DNA of 64,000 bases from CBDDKW01 sp965230425 (GTDB taxonomy: Bacteria > Pseudomonadota > Gammaproteobacteria > UBA1113). The DNA lies in assembly GCA_965230425.1 (NCBI GenBank), contig CBDDKW010000014.1:3937-67936 (forward strand), given 5' to 3'. Numbering within the stretch: the first letter of the stretch is position 1; each line of letters opens with the position of its first letter. The notes beneath the pieces are model-generated. The model saw nothing but the letters and a program-made list of their open reading frames with translations, made no database searches and was not told where the DNA came from. The position numbers were made by a program, and so were the translations under genes. Below, piece by piece: positions 37,752 to 47,340 of the stretch.

Positions 37752-39242
37752 TTAACAACGGTCAAGAATAAATTGTGTTAACAGTGGCACAGGTCGCCCT
37801 GTGCCGCCTTTATTTGCACCGGAATGCCAAGCAACACCGGCTACATCTAAGTGCGCCCACTGTAAGTTCTTAGTGAAGCGTGCGAGGAAACAAGCTGCAG
37901 TGATCGCACCTGCATAACGCCCGCCGATATTCGCCATATCAGCAAAGGGGCTTTTTAATAAGTCTTGGTATTCATCATCTAAAGGCATGGGCCAAGTAGG
38001 ATCTAAACTCGTCTCACCGGCTTTTTCTAAGGCTTTACTCAGCGCCGGTGTATTGGTGAATACGCCACTGCGGTGATTACCTAAGGCAACCACCATTGCT
38101 CCCGTTAGCGTTGCAATGTCGATGACAACTTCAGGTTCGAATCGTTCGCAATAGGTGAGGGCATCACAAAGAACCAGACGACCTTCAGCATCTGTGTTTA
38201 GAATTTCAATGGTTTGGCCTGACATACTTTTGACAATATCGCCCGGTTTGCTGGCACCACCGCCGGGCATATTTTCCGCGGCAGCAACAATACCAATGAC
38301 ATTAATAGGTAATTTCATTTCTGCTACAGCATTGAGTGTGCCAAATACGCTAGCTGCACCGCCCATATCATATTTCATTTCATCCATACTGGCGCCAGGT
38401 TTTAGCGAAATACCGCCACTGTCAAAGGTGATCCCTTTACCTACGAGGACAATTGGTTTGGCAGTTTTTTTACGGCTGCCTTGATATTCCATGATAATGA
38501 GTTTCCCAGGTTCTTTACTGCCTTTACTGACGGACAAGAAAGAGTGCATGCCCAGCTTATCCATGTCTGCTTCGCTGAGAATTTTAGTTTTAACATTGCT
38601 ATGATCTTTGGCTAGTTGTTTAGCTTGATTGGCCAAATAACTTGGGGTGCAGATATTGCTGGGATTGTTGCCAAGGTCTTTGGCTACATTTATACCCTTA
38701 GCAATAGCTTCGCCAAGTTTAATGCCTGATTTAATTTGCTTAGCTTCTTTTTCATTGGTACTGTGGAATGTAACTTCAGTGAGCGTGGCTGGCTTGGGTT
38801 CTGGTGTGGTTTTTAATTCATCGAAGCGATAGGTATGTTCTAAGGCTGCCACGGCTGCTTGGCGTGTACGCCAGGTGAGATCTTTACCACTCACGCTTAT
38901 CTTGGGTAAAGTAGATACTGTTGTCGTAACGGGGGTATTGTTCAATGCCGCAAAGCTTGCAGCGATAGCCTTGTGTAAGTTCTTTGCCGTTAATTCTTTT
39001 TTCTTGCCCAAACCGACGATGAGCAAGCGTTCAGCAGCCACATTGGGTACATTTTGGAGTAGCAGGGTTTCGCCCAGTTGACCGCTGATATCGCCACGCT
39101 CGTATAATGAGGATAAGTAGCGTTCTGAGACTTTATCGATATGCGCGGTGACGCTGGGTTGACTGTCTTCGGCAAAGTAACCGAGTATTAAACAGTCCGT
39201 GTTCATTTTTTCTACAGCTTGGTTTTTCACAAAAAATTTCAT
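37752..39242 (-). CDS. pepA: Leucyl aminopeptidase (M17)
   Basis: 496 residues, the usual length. The C-terminal catalytic domain has the M17 signature NTDAEGRLVL (near 347-356) and the metal-binding GKGITFDSGG region (near 270), which hold two metal ions and remove N-terminal residues from peptides. In E. coli PepA also binds DNA in cer/xer recombination and carAB control; whether that holds here cannot be seen. The start has a good ribosome binding site (taggagcaaca). It heads the pepA-holC-valS operon and diverges from lptF with 143 bases between, where both promoters must lie. Confidence 0.96.
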   Translation of the reverse strand: MKFFVKNQAVEKMNTDCLILGYFAEDSQPSVTAHIDKVSERYLSSLYERGDISGQLGETLLLQNVPNVAAERLLIVGLGKKKELTAKNLHKAIAASFAALNNTPVTTTVSTLPKISVSGKDLTWRTRQAAVAALEHTYRFDELKTTPEPKPATLTEVTFHSTNEKEAKQIKSGIKLGEAIAKGINVAKDLGNNPSNICTPSYLANQAKQLAKDHSNVKTKILSEADMDKLGMHSFLSVSKGSKEPGKLIIMEYQGSRKKTAKPIVLVGKGITFDSGGISLKPGASMDEMKYDMGGAASVFGTLNAVAEMKLPINVIGIVAAAENMPGGGASKPGDIVKSMSGQTIEILNTDAEGRLVLCDALTYCERFEPEVVIDIATLTGAMVVALGNHRSGVFTNTPALSKALEKAGETSLDPTWPMPLDDEYQDLLKSPFADMANIGGRYAGAITAACFLARFTKNLQWAHLDVAGVAWHSGANKGGTGRPVPLLTQFILDRC

Positions 39243-39385
39243 TGTTGCTCCTACAAATCCTCAAAATGGTGTAAAATGGCGCAGTTTGCTGGCTAGCCCC
39301 TCGTCCATTGGCTTAGCAGCAATGTGCATAGTACTATATCAATAGGTGAGGATAAACAGGACAGTGCAAAGGTGTTAATAAAAAT

Positions 39386-40531
39386 ATGATCATATTTCGG
39401 TATTTGGCTAAGGAAGTCCACCTTGCGCTCAGTCTCATCATCGGTATTCTGCTATTAATTTTCATTAGTAATCAATTAGTGCGCTATTTGGCAAAAGCTG
39501 CTGCGGGTAAATTGAGTGGTGCCGTGGTGATGAAGGTGATTGCTCTGCAAGTTCCTTATTTGCTGGGTTTACTACTACCGTTAGGTTTGTATTTGGCCAT
39601 TTTGGTGGCTTATGGGCGCTTGTATGCCGAGAGTGAAATGACAGTCATGACCGCTTGCGGGTTAAGTCGTGGTCAATTAATACGCATTTCCATGTTATTT
39701 TCCAGCTTTGTTTTATTGTTGGTAATTGTGCTGAATTTCTACGTGAGTCCACATTTACTCGCGTATCAGAATGAGCTGAAAGCCAATGTGGGCACTGAAG
39801 CCTTAGTTTCAACCATTATTCCTGGACGTTTCCAAGTATCGCCTAATGGCCGCGAAGTTTATTATATCGAGAGCATGTCGCGTGATAGAGAGAATGTTAA
39901 TAATATTTTCATTGCGGTGCGTGATAAGGATAAGAAAAAGTCGGCAGCGAAGACAAAGCCTGAGCATGAACGGTGGAGTGTGGTTTCTGCAACCAGTGCG
40001 CATCAAGAGGATGATCCAAAGACGGGCAATAGTTTTATTGTGGCTGAGGATGGGTATCGCTATCAAGGTAGTGCCGGGGAGAAAGCTTTCCGCATTGCGC
40101 AATTCGGCAAATATGGGATGCGTTTAGGTACTCAACCTGGAAAAGCAAAGCAAGAGCATCATGCCATGAGTACTTCAACCTTATGGAAATTACGCGATAC
40201 GGACAGTCATGCCATGGCTGAGTTGCAATGGCGTTTAGGTTTACCGATTTCAGTACCTATCTTAGTATTGTTAGCCGTGATTTTGAGTAAGGTGCGCCCG
40301 CGCCAAGGCCGCTACGCACAATTATTGCCGGCTATTTTAATTTACACTGTTTATGCCAATATGATGTTTGTGGCGCGTAATTGGGTGGAAGATAAGGTCG
40401 TGCCTGCTTATATTGGTTTATGGTGGTTGCATTTATGCTTATTGGCTGTGGCATTGCTGCTGTTAATCGACCGAGAACGTTTATGGTGGCGGATTAAAAC
40501 TTTATTGCCTATGAAGAGGGCGGCCTCATGA
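39386..40531 (+). CDS. lptF: LPS export system permease LptF
   Basis: 381 residues of the YjgP/YjgQ family. Three membrane helices at each end (about 10-120 and 290-375) flank a periplasmic beta-jellyroll domain. The N-terminus MIIFRYLAKEVHLAL and the SEMTVMTACGLSRGQL coupling segment are typical. With LptG and the LptB ATPase it extracts lipopolysaccharide from the inner membrane and feeds it to LptC-LptA. The stop overlaps the start of lptG by four bases (ATGA). Divergent from pepA, as in many gammaproteobacteria. Confidence 0.95.
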   Translation: MIIFRYLAKEVHLALSLIIGILLLIFISNQLVRYLAKAAAGKLSGAVVMKVIALQVPYLLGLLLPLGLYLAILVAYGRLYAESEMTVMTACGLSRGQLIRISMLFSSFVLLLVIVLNFYVSPHLLAYQNELKANVGTEALVSTIIPGRFQVSPNGREVYYIESMSRDRENVNNIFIAVRDKDKKKSAAKTKPEHERWSVVSATSAHQEDDPKTGNSFIVAEDGYRYQGSAGEKAFRIAQFGKYGMRLGTQPGKAKQEHHAMSTSTLWKLRDTDSHAMAELQWRLGLPISVPILVLLAVILSKVRPRQGRYAQLLPAILIYTVYANMMFVARNWVEDKVVPAYIGLWWLHLCLLAVALLLLIDRERLWWRIKTLLPMKRAAS

Positions 40532-41595
40532 GAATTCTATCGGTCTATATTGGTAAAACCATCATCATGACTACGTTATTAGTGCTGTTAGTACTGATTG
40601 GCATGGATATTTTTATTCGTTTTGTGGGCGAGTTAAATGATATTGGTAAAGGTAGCTATAGTATCATTCAAGCTATGCAATATGTGGTATTAGGGGTGCC
40701 CGAGGATTTATATCAATTATTTCCAATGATGGGGTTGTTAGGTGCATTGATTGGTTTAGGCTTATTAGCTTCTAATAGTGAATTAATCGTCATGCGCACA
40801 GCCGGTATGTCGGTATTACAAATTAGCTGGGCAGTGATCCAAGCAATTTTAATTTTAGTGATCTTGATTACTGTGGTTGGTGAAACCTTAGCACCCAAGG
40901 CTTTATATTTAGCAGATTCGAAGAAAGCAATGGCGAAGAGTAATGGCCAAGCGGTTAAAACCCGACACGGGATTTGGGTGCGTGATGCCAATAGTTTTAT
41001 CCATATTGAAACGGTGAATCCAGGTGGCCACTTACAAGGCGTGACACGTTATCAATTTGATTCACAGCATCGTTTACTACAGACCAGCCATGCAGAAAAT
41101 GCTGAGTATAAAGACGATCATTGGGTCGTGCAGGATGTGGCAACATCACGACTCAAAAATGATTCCCACGTGTCTACTGAGCATGCAGCTAAACAAACTT
41201 GGCAAATGAACTTAAACCCTAGTATTTTGCGAGTAGCTCAGGTTGATCCTGAAGAGATGACTTTAGCTAAGCTGCATTCAGTCATCCAATATAAGAAAAA
41301 TAATGGTTTGCACTATGAGGCATATGCTTTGGATTTTTGGCAACGTTTATTCCAACCAATTGCCACCTGTGTGATGATGTTTTTGGCGTTACCTTTTATT
41401 TTCGGGCCTTTACGTAGTGCCACCATGGGCTTGCGCTTAGTGGCTGGTGTTGCCATCGGCTTTAGTTTCTATATGTTAGATCAATTCTTCGGTCCCTTCA
41501 GCTTGGTCTATCAAATCCCTCCCATGTTAGCAGCAGCCTTGCCTATCTTGCTATTTGCAGGAATTGGGTATTATTTGATGTTACGTACGCGGTGA
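40528..41595 (+). CDS. lptG: LPS export system permease LptG
   Basis: 355 residues, same family and plan as LptF: three N-terminal membrane helices, a periplasmic domain (about 125-260) and three C-terminal helices. The coupling segment reads NSELIVMRTAGMS. It forms the LptB2FG transporter with LptF. Translationally coupled to lptF by an ATGA overlap. Downstream is a palindromic repeat and a 15-bp minisatellite, then the oppositely directed MatB-like gene. Confidence 0.95.
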   Translation: MRILSVYIGKTIIMTTLLVLLVLIGMDIFIRFVGELNDIGKGSYSIIQAMQYVVLGVPEDLYQLFPMMGLLGALIGLGLLASNSELIVMRTAGMSVLQISWAVIQAILILVILITVVGETLAPKALYLADSKKAMAKSNGQAVKTRHGIWVRDANSFIHIETVNPGGHLQGVTRYQFDSQHRLLQTSHAENAEYKDDHWVVQDVATSRLKNDSHVSTEHAAKQTWQMNLNPSILRVAQVDPEEMTLAKLHSVIQYKKNNGLHYEAYALDFWQRLFQPIATCVMMFLALPFIFGPLRSATMGLRLVAGVAIGFSFYMLDQFFGPFSLVYQIPPMLAAALPILLFAGIGYYLMLRTR

Positions 41596-41640
41596 TTTAC
41601 CTATACTAAGATAACCTATTGAATAATAAAAACTTTCGCC

Positions 41641-41663
41641 ATACCGCGGCTCGACCGCGGTAT
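41641..41663. repeat. Short palindromic repeat (intact)
   Basis: Perfect hairpin ataccgcgg-ctcga-ccgcggtat, 46 bases after lptG. It has the same design as the palindromes at 32878-32932 and 28143-28159. It may act as a transcription or mRNA-stability element at the end of lptFG. Confidence 0.65.
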
Positions 41664-41680
41664 CCAGCTTGATTCTCAAC

Positions 41681-41800
41681 TTACCAGCAGGTAAGTTACC
41701 AGCAGGTAAGTTACCAGTAGGTAAGTTACCAGTAGGTAAGTTACCAGTAGGTAAGTTACCAGTAGGTAAGTTACCAGTAGGTAAGTTACCAGTAGGTAAG
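41681..41800. repeat. 15-bp tandem repeat, eight copies
   Basis: Eight perfectly in-phase copies of ttaccag(c/t)aggtaag. The first two copies have C and the other six T at the variable base. Each unit is itself palindromic (cttac...gtaag), so the array could fold into a row of small hairpins. It lies between the convergent lptG and MatB-like genes. A degenerate ninth unit follows (ttactacacataag). Confidence 0.9.
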
Positions 41801-41838
41801 TTACTACACATAAGTTTTGAAGTTCATAGGTTATATGG

Positions 41839-43371
41839 TTAACTTTCAGCCATCATATTATGGAATTGCTTTCTTAATAGATTTTTTTGTACTTTACTCA
41901 TGGCATTTCTTGGCAATTCATCTATAAAAATAACTTCTTTAGGTACTTTGTAATTCGCTAACTGAGTTTTAACCGATTGGATAATATCTTCTGTTGTTAC
42001 TTGAACAGTATTGTCTAATACCACCACAGCTACCACTGCCTCACCAAAGTCATCATGGGGTAATCCAATGATAGCAGATTCTTTTACGCCATCTATATTA
42101 TCGATGATAAGTTCAATTTCTTTAGGGTAAACGTTAATACCACCTGTAATAATCATATCTTTTGCTCGACCAATAATTGATATGAAGCCGTTTTCATTAA
42201 TAATGCCAATATCTCCGGTTTTAAAAAAATCATCCTCAGTAAAGGACTCTTGAGTTTTTTCCGGCTTCCCCCAGTAGCCATTAAAAACATGCTCGCCTTT
42301 TACTTGTATTTCACCTTGTACTTTTGATTTGATTATTAGTGTTTCTTCATTGTTTAAATTAACTAGTCGTAATTCGTTGCCTGGTAAAGGTAACCCCACT
42401 GTTCCCGGTATTCTATCACCGTTTAATTGATTCGATGTGTTAATTCCGGTTTCAGTCATGCCGTAGCGCTCAAGAATTTTATGCCCAGTTATTTTTTCAA
42501 AGTCACTAAAGGTGTTTTCCAACAAGGGTGCTGAACCTGAGATAAATAATCTCATGTTGTCTACTATCTTAGAATTAAAGTGAGAGTTTGCCAAAAGCCG
42601 TGTGTAGTAAGTTGGTACTCCCATGAGCACTGAACTTTTTGGCAGATATTTGATAGCATTTTCCACTGAAAATTTTGCAAGGAAATGCATACTGGCACCG
42701 CTAAGCAGCACGCAGTGGCAAGCGAAGAATAAGCCGTGACAGTGAAAAATAGGCAGCATATGTAGTAAGGTGTCTTTTTCTGTAAATCCCCATGCTTTTT
42801 TTAAATTTAGACCATTAGAAAGCAGGTTGCTATGTGATAGCATGGCTCCCTTTGGTTTTCCAGTTGTACCCGATGTATAAAGTATACAAGCGATATCATC
42901 AGTTTTTCTGTGTTCAATTTGATAATTTGAATGCAGATGTATAGATTTTTCTGTAATGGTTCCACCACCATTTTCATCGAGTGTTTCTACTACTAAATCT
43001 ATTTTATTAGAATGATAACACTGTTGAATTGTATTGAGTTTGTCAGGTGCGCAGATAAATAAGGCTGGCTTGGAATCCCCAATGAAATAAGTGATCTCTT
43101 CTGCTTTGAAAGCCGGGTTTAGTGGGATGTAAATTGCGCCATACCGCAAACAAGCTAGGTATATGCATAGTGCCTCTATACTTTTATCTGTTTGTTGAAT
43201 GACTCTGTCACCGATATTTACGCCGGTGTTTTTAAGAAAATTACAGTATTTTCCAACCTGTTCATGAATATCGTGATATGTATATTTTCTATTATCATGG
43301 GTTATTATGAATATATTATCTTTGTGTTCGCTAAATAAGAAGTGTGCATATAGGTTGTCATTTTTCATCAA
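41839..43371 (-). CDS. Acyl-CoA synthetase, MatB (malonyl-CoA synthetase)-like
   Basis: 510 residues, an ANL-family adenylating enzyme. Visible motifs are LYTSGTTGKPKG (P-loop), the MLPIFHCHGLFFA and SVLMGVPTYYTRLL blocks, ERYGMTETGINTSN, TGDIGIINENG, and a C-terminal AMSKVQKNLLR lysine region. The HCHGLF, GVPTYYTRL and TETGINTSN stretches are those I know from malonyl-CoA synthetases (MatB), which make malonyl-CoA from malonate, ATP and CoA, rather than from long-chain fatty-acid ligases. No MatA decarboxylase or malonate carrier is adjacent, so the substrate remains uncertain. A good ribosome binding site (aggaaag) precedes the start. It stands alone between a minisatellite and the RDD gene. 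Confidence 0.82.
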   Translation of the reverse strand: MMKNDNLYAHFLFSEHKDNIFIITHDNRKYTYHDIHEQVGKYCNFLKNTGVNIGDRVIQQTDKSIEALCIYLACLRYGAIYIPLNPAFKAEEITYFIGDSKPALFICAPDKLNTIQQCYHSNKIDLVVETLDENGGGTITEKSIHLHSNYQIEHRKTDDIACILYTSGTTGKPKGAMLSHSNLLSNGLNLKKAWGFTEKDTLLHMLPIFHCHGLFFACHCVLLSGASMHFLAKFSVENAIKYLPKSSVLMGVPTYYTRLLANSHFNSKIVDNMRLFISGSAPLLENTFSDFEKITGHKILERYGMTETGINTSNQLNGDRIPGTVGLPLPGNELRLVNLNNEETLIIKSKVQGEIQVKGEHVFNGYWGKPEKTQESFTEDDFFKTGDIGIINENGFISIIGRAKDMIITGGINVYPKEIELIIDNIDGVKESAIIGLPHDDFGEAVVAVVVLDNTVQVTTEDIIQSVKTQLANYKVPKEVIFIDELPRNAMSKVQKNLLRKQFHNMMAES

Positions 43372-43440
43372 ACTTTCCTATGATAATAATAGTGAATAGT
43401 TAAATAAGATTTATATCAATAGTTTTTATAATTTAACTCG

Positions 43441-43476
43441 ATTCCCCGCAGCTTGTTTCGGGTATTTTTATTTAGT
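43441..43476 (+). other. Decayed terminator-like hairpin
   Basis: cgattccccgcagcttgtttcgggtattttta resembles the intact terminator at 21841 (cccgcagcttgctgcggg plus T run) but the stem is damaged. No plus-strand gene ends here, so it looks like a relic of a dispersed element. Confidence 0.35.
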
Positions 43477-43486
43477 GTTCATCCCA

Positions 43487-43945
43487 TTACTGCCGACAAA
43501 CCAACTTCGTACCGGATAAACGATCGTGTAAAGCTAAATTATCTTTATCAAATAATTGCCAGAATAAGCCGATGCCAAGGCAGAGTATGCTGGGGATGGC
43601 AAAGGTAAAGCGTAGTAAGGCACGGTAAAGTGAGAGAGGTTGGTTATTGAAGTCAACAATGCGGGTTTTCCAGGCTTTCATGCCAAGGGTTTGTCCTGCT
43701 CTAAGCCAAAAACCTACGTAGAAGCCACAGCAAATAAACAGTAAGTAAAATTTAAAATAGAGATTCTCTGCAGAAATCTGTTGATTATGATTCACTTTGA
43801 CGGCGATGGCGGTGGCTAAAAATAGTAGCGCGAAAACTAAAAAATAATCGTAAATCATAATGCCCAGGCGACGGATGATACCAATGGGTATATCGGCTTG
43901 TGTGGTCGATGGTGCTGCTGAAGATTCAGTATGTTCATCCGCCAT
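43487..43945 (-). CDS. RDD family membrane protein
   Basis: 152 residues. The RDD fold is visible: IRRLGIMIYDYFLVFALLFLATAIAV (first helix with Arg and Asp), a second helix at about 62-82 (FYLLFICCGFYVGFWLRAGQTLGMKAWKTRIV), and a third ending in the LHDRLSGTKLV motif. RDD proteins are small membrane proteins, some linked to ion transport. It overlaps the end of the upstream Kef-type antiporter gene by 11 bases, so the two are coexpressed; a modifier role for that transporter is only a guess. Confidence 0.85.
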   Translation of the reverse strand: MADEHTESSAAPSTTQADIPIGIIRRLGIMIYDYFLVFALLFLATAIAVKVNHNQQISAENLYFKFYLLFICCGFYVGFWLRAGQTLGMKAWKTRIVDFNNQPLSLYRALLRFTFAIPSILCLGIGLFWQLFDKDNLALHDRLSGTKLVCRQ

Positions 43946-45911
43946 TGAGTAATAACCTTTTTGCTTTCTCTAAATTGTCAGGATGTCCATATAGCACTAA
44001 TACATCTTCTGCAAGTAATTCTGTATCAGGCTCAGGTTCTGGGCCACGGATACCACCACGTCGTACGGCAGTGACAGTGACGTTGCCTTCGGATAAGTTT
44101 AAATCACAGAGCTTTTTACCTACAGCATATGCTTTTGTGGTTAAATCTATGGCTTCTAATTGTTCGTGATTTTGTTCAAGCTCTTCCAGGTCATTTAAAT
44201 CTTTACTCGGGAAAACTTGATGTAGTAAGTCATAGCGTTCAGTACGTACAGTGCGGACGCGACGTAGTGCTTTAGCGGCGGTTAGCCCCATTAAGATGAG
44301 AATATGGAAGGATAGCATGAGGCTTGCTTCTAAGGTTTCTGGGATTACCTCGGTAGCGCCTAATGTTTGTAAGTTCTGTAAATCACTATCATCCCGAGTA
44401 CGCACCAGTATAGGTAATTCAGGAAACTCCTCGTGAACTTGGGGTAGCAGTTTTCTAGTTGCGTAGATATCATCATAAGCAATGGCAAGTGCTTTGGCTT
44501 TCGCAATGCCTGCCGCTTTTAATATAGAGACATTAGTAGAGTCGCCATAGCTAACCCGATCACCCGCCAGTTGTGCCTGTTGCACACGCTCAGGATCCAT
44601 ATCAATGGCAATAAATTCAAAGCCTTCACTTTCAACAATACGCGCAATGTTTTGACCAACACGACCGAAGCCACAAATGACCACGTGTTGAGAGAGCCCC
44701 ATAGCCGTATCTTCGATTTTTTCCGCAGATTCTTTGCGATCATGTTCACAGGATTTAGGTAAGATCCACTCTGCTAGTTTACCGTTGAAACGGATAACGA
44801 TGGGTGCAGAGGCCATACTGATGATTAATGCGGCTAATACAATTTGGGTATTTTCCGCTTGCAATAATTGCTGTGACATGGCTAAGGCTAACAAAGCAAA
44901 ACCAAACTCACCACCGTGTGCGAGTACTAAGCCACTGCGTAGAGCTGTTTCCATATTCGAGCCAAATAAGCGGCTGAGGCCGGTAATGAGCACCGTTTTA
45001 AATAAAAATAGAATCAGTAATAAGACTAAAATGGGCACCCATAATTGTGGAATAACATGAAAATTAAGCAGCATCCCTACACTGATAAAGAATAGCCCTA
45101 AGAGAATATCGCGGAATGGGCGGATTTCCACTTCGATTTGATGACGGAATTTTGTTTCACCTAGCATCATGCCTGCTAAAAATGCACCTAGGGTGGGGGA
45201 TAAACCCATTTGATTAGTAAGCCAAGCTGCGCCGAGAGCAACGAATAATATCGTTAAAGTAAATAATTCTAATGAGCGGGTTAGAGCTATTTCATAAAAA
45301 ACAGGTCGCAGTACCCAACGGCCAATGATAAGAATCGCAAACATGACGCCCGTGGCTTTTACTAATGCCCAGAGTAATGGCGTAAAGACCGCATTACCGC
45401 CCGCAAGGCTTGGGATCAAAATTAAAAATGGGATTACGGCAATATCTTGGAACAGCAATATGCCTAAGGCATTTTTACCATGGCCGGTATTTAATTCTAA
45501 TTGTTCGCCCAATTGTTTTAAGCCAATGGCGGTTGATGACATGGCGACCACACCGCCGATAACTAGGGCGCCAGCGGTGCTTAAATCATGAAATAAGGCA
45601 ACGGCCATTGTCAGTATGGTGGTGAGGGTTACTTGTAAGCCACCAAGACCGAGTACATGTTTTTTCATCGAAAGTAAGCGTGGTAAAGAAAATTCTAGGC
45701 CGATAGTGAACATGAGGAAGACGATACCAAATTCAGCCAAGCCATGAGTGGATTCTTCATTGGGAATGAGGCCAAACCCATAAGGGCCAACGCACACGCC
45801 GATAATTAGATAACCAATGATCGGTGAGAGGTTTAAGCGACGAAAGATGAGACTGATGACTACTGCAGCGGCAAGTAGAATGAGAATGCCTGTAAAGATA
45901 CTGTGGTCCAT
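43935..45911 (-). CDS. Kef/CPA2-type K+ (or Na+)/H+ antiporter with RCK domain
   Basis: 658 residues. About twelve membrane helices (residues 5-380) carry the CPA2 exchanger core, including SPIIGYLIIGVCVGPYG and the ALGAAWLTNQMGLSPTLGAFLAG block. Residues about 410-530 form a TrkA-N/RCK Rossmann domain (HVVICGFGRVGQNIA) that binds a nucleotide such as NAD(H). About 575-655 form a TrkA-C ligand domain. This is the layout of KefB/KefC/YbaL proteins, which export K+ in exchange for protons. I see no adjacent KefF/KefG flavoprotein, which argues against a classical glutathione-gated KefC. The RDD gene overlaps its end. Confidence 0.9.
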   Translation of the reverse strand: MDHSIFTGILILLAAAVVISLIFRRLNLSPIIGYLIIGVCVGPYGFGLIPNEESTHGLAEFGIVFLMFTIGLEFSLPRLLSMKKHVLGLGGLQVTLTTILTMAVALFHDLSTAGALVIGGVVAMSSTAIGLKQLGEQLELNTGHGKNALGILLFQDIAVIPFLILIPSLAGGNAVFTPLLWALVKATGVMFAILIIGRWVLRPVFYEIALTRSLELFTLTILFVALGAAWLTNQMGLSPTLGAFLAGMMLGETKFRHQIEVEIRPFRDILLGLFFISVGMLLNFHVIPQLWVPILVLLLILFLFKTVLITGLSRLFGSNMETALRSGLVLAHGGEFGFALLALAMSQQLLQAENTQIVLAALIISMASAPIVIRFNGKLAEWILPKSCEHDRKESAEKIEDTAMGLSQHVVICGFGRVGQNIARIVESEGFEFIAIDMDPERVQQAQLAGDRVSYGDSTNVSILKAAGIAKAKALAIAYDDIYATRKLLPQVHEEFPELPILVRTRDDSDLQNLQTLGATEVIPETLEASLMLSFHILILMGLTAAKALRRVRTVRTERYDLLHQVFPSKDLNDLEELEQNHEQLEAIDLTTKAYAVGKKLCDLNLSEGNVTVTAVRRGGIRGPEPEPDTELLAEDVLVLYGHPDNLEKAKRLLLNGG

Positions 45912-46068
45912 AAAAATGCCTAAATGATTAGCGGATTAAGATCTTAAGTTATAGTAACAGCCATTCATGGGGGATTCAATGGAGGTATTTTCTTTACAGT
46001 CTCATGCTGCGTTGTGGATTCAATCTGATAGTGGTAGTATGAGCAAAATTCACTCAGGACGATGAGAA

Positions 46069-47331
46069 ATGTTACAAGCACAGACGCGTTCAGCCTTTTT
46101 TACTGATACTAAGTATATAGCCGGATGGCTGCTAGTGGCGGCCTACTTTTTTTATGAAGTGGTTATTCGGGTGGCACCTAGCGTCATGGTGGGCCCACTA
46201 AGCCATGACTTTGCTTTGAATGAGCAACAAATAGGCTCTTTAGTTTCTGTGTATTATTTTGCCTTCGTTGCTATGCAAATTCCAGCCGGTTTATTGGTGG
46301 ATCGCTTCGGACCCTACAAAATTATTGCCTTATCGGCAGCTCTGATGGGCTTAGGGGCTGTATTATTTGCTCATAGCACAACGATCTGGATGGCAACTCT
46401 GGCAAGAATCATCATGGGGTGTGGGGCTTCATTTATCCTAATTAATTGCTTCAAATTATTAGCTATCTATTTTAAACCTGAGCGTCATGGCTTATTTGTA
46501 GGTCTGACGGGTTTATTTGGCGCTAGTGGTGGATTAGAGGGCCAAATTTGGTTAGCGAAATTGGTAGGCGATTATGGCTGGCGCCAAAGTATGGTAGCAC
46601 TAGCTTTGGTTGCCTGTGGTTTTATGCTGGTTTTGTGGTTTTTGCTCCCGCGTAAACAAGAAGTTGCCGTACAACAAGAGGCAGCCACAGAGGAGTCCTC
46701 GTCATTTTTCAGCACAGTTAAAGCCAAAGTCTTGAAGCCACAATTTTTAATGATTGCTTTTTATGCGGGATTGATGAATGCGCCGATTATCACCTTTGCA
46801 GCTTTATGGGGTATTCCCTATGTAGAGCTGGAAGCCCATGTCTCGTTATTGGTAGCAACGCATATTATTGCCTGGGTATGGATTGGCCAAATCCCGGGGT
46901 ATTTAGCAGTGAATTGGTTGGCAGATTTTGTCTCAGCACGCAAAATCATGTTGGTGAGTTCTTTTGGCTGCTTACTCAGTATGAGTTACGTTGTTTTTGC
47001 CCCAATTGCCGCACATCCTGTTAGTTTATCCATTGCCATGTTTTTCATTGGCTTTTTAAGTAGTGCTAATTTTGTATCTTTTGCATTGCTCTGTAAGCTA
47101 CATTCAGCCAAGGAAGTGGGTACTTTAAATGGCTTCGCCAATATGATTAATCTGCTTGTGGGTGCAATTTTGCAGATTATTATTGGTTGGTTGATGGTGG
47201 TTACCATCCAGCATTTTGGCGTGCAAAGTTCGGCTCAATTACAAGGGTCGCAGTTAGCTATGCCAATTTTTGTGATGCCTGCAGCGTTATTGTTAGCTTT
47301 TATGTTGGCATGGTTTATTCGGGATAATTAA
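46069..47331 (+). CDS. Major facilitator superfamily transporter
   Basis: 420 residues with about twelve membrane helices. The MFS motif A between helices 2 and 3 is clear (GLLVDRFGPYK), and the two halves are joined by a charged cytoplasmic loop near 200-225. The RRIIMG-like motif in helix 4 is LARIIMGCGAS. Substrate cannot be told; intracellular Legionella relatives use similar-sized MFS proteins for amino acids and nucleosides. The ribosome binding site is aggacgatgagaa. It diverges from the antiporter gene and converges on queC with only nine bases between. Confidence 0.85.
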   Translation: MLQAQTRSAFFTDTKYIAGWLLVAAYFFYEVVIRVAPSVMVGPLSHDFALNEQQIGSLVSVYYFAFVAMQIPAGLLVDRFGPYKIIALSAALMGLGAVLFAHSTTIWMATLARIIMGCGASFILINCFKLLAIYFKPERHGLFVGLTGLFGASGGLEGQIWLAKLVGDYGWRQSMVALALVACGFMLVLWFLLPRKQEVAVQQEAATEESSSFFSTVKAKVLKPQFLMIAFYAGLMNAPIITFAALWGIPYVELEAHVSLLVATHIIAWVWIGQIPGYLAVNWLADFVSARKIMLVSSFGCLLSMSYVVFAPIAAHPVSLSIAMFFIGFLSSANFVSFALLCKLHSAKEVGTLNGFANMINLLVGAILQIIIGWLMVVTIQHFGVQSSAQLQGSQLAMPIFVMPAALLLAFMLAWFIRDN

Positions 47332-47340
47332 TATTGCTTT

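Noticed and set aside
41681..41800. CRISPR array
   Set aside because: The units are directly adjacent with no unique spacers, and no cas gene is present.
41581..41811. Minus-strand frame repeating NLPTG
   Set aside because: Translation of the 15-bp minisatellite; no ribosome binding site and no non-repeat domain.
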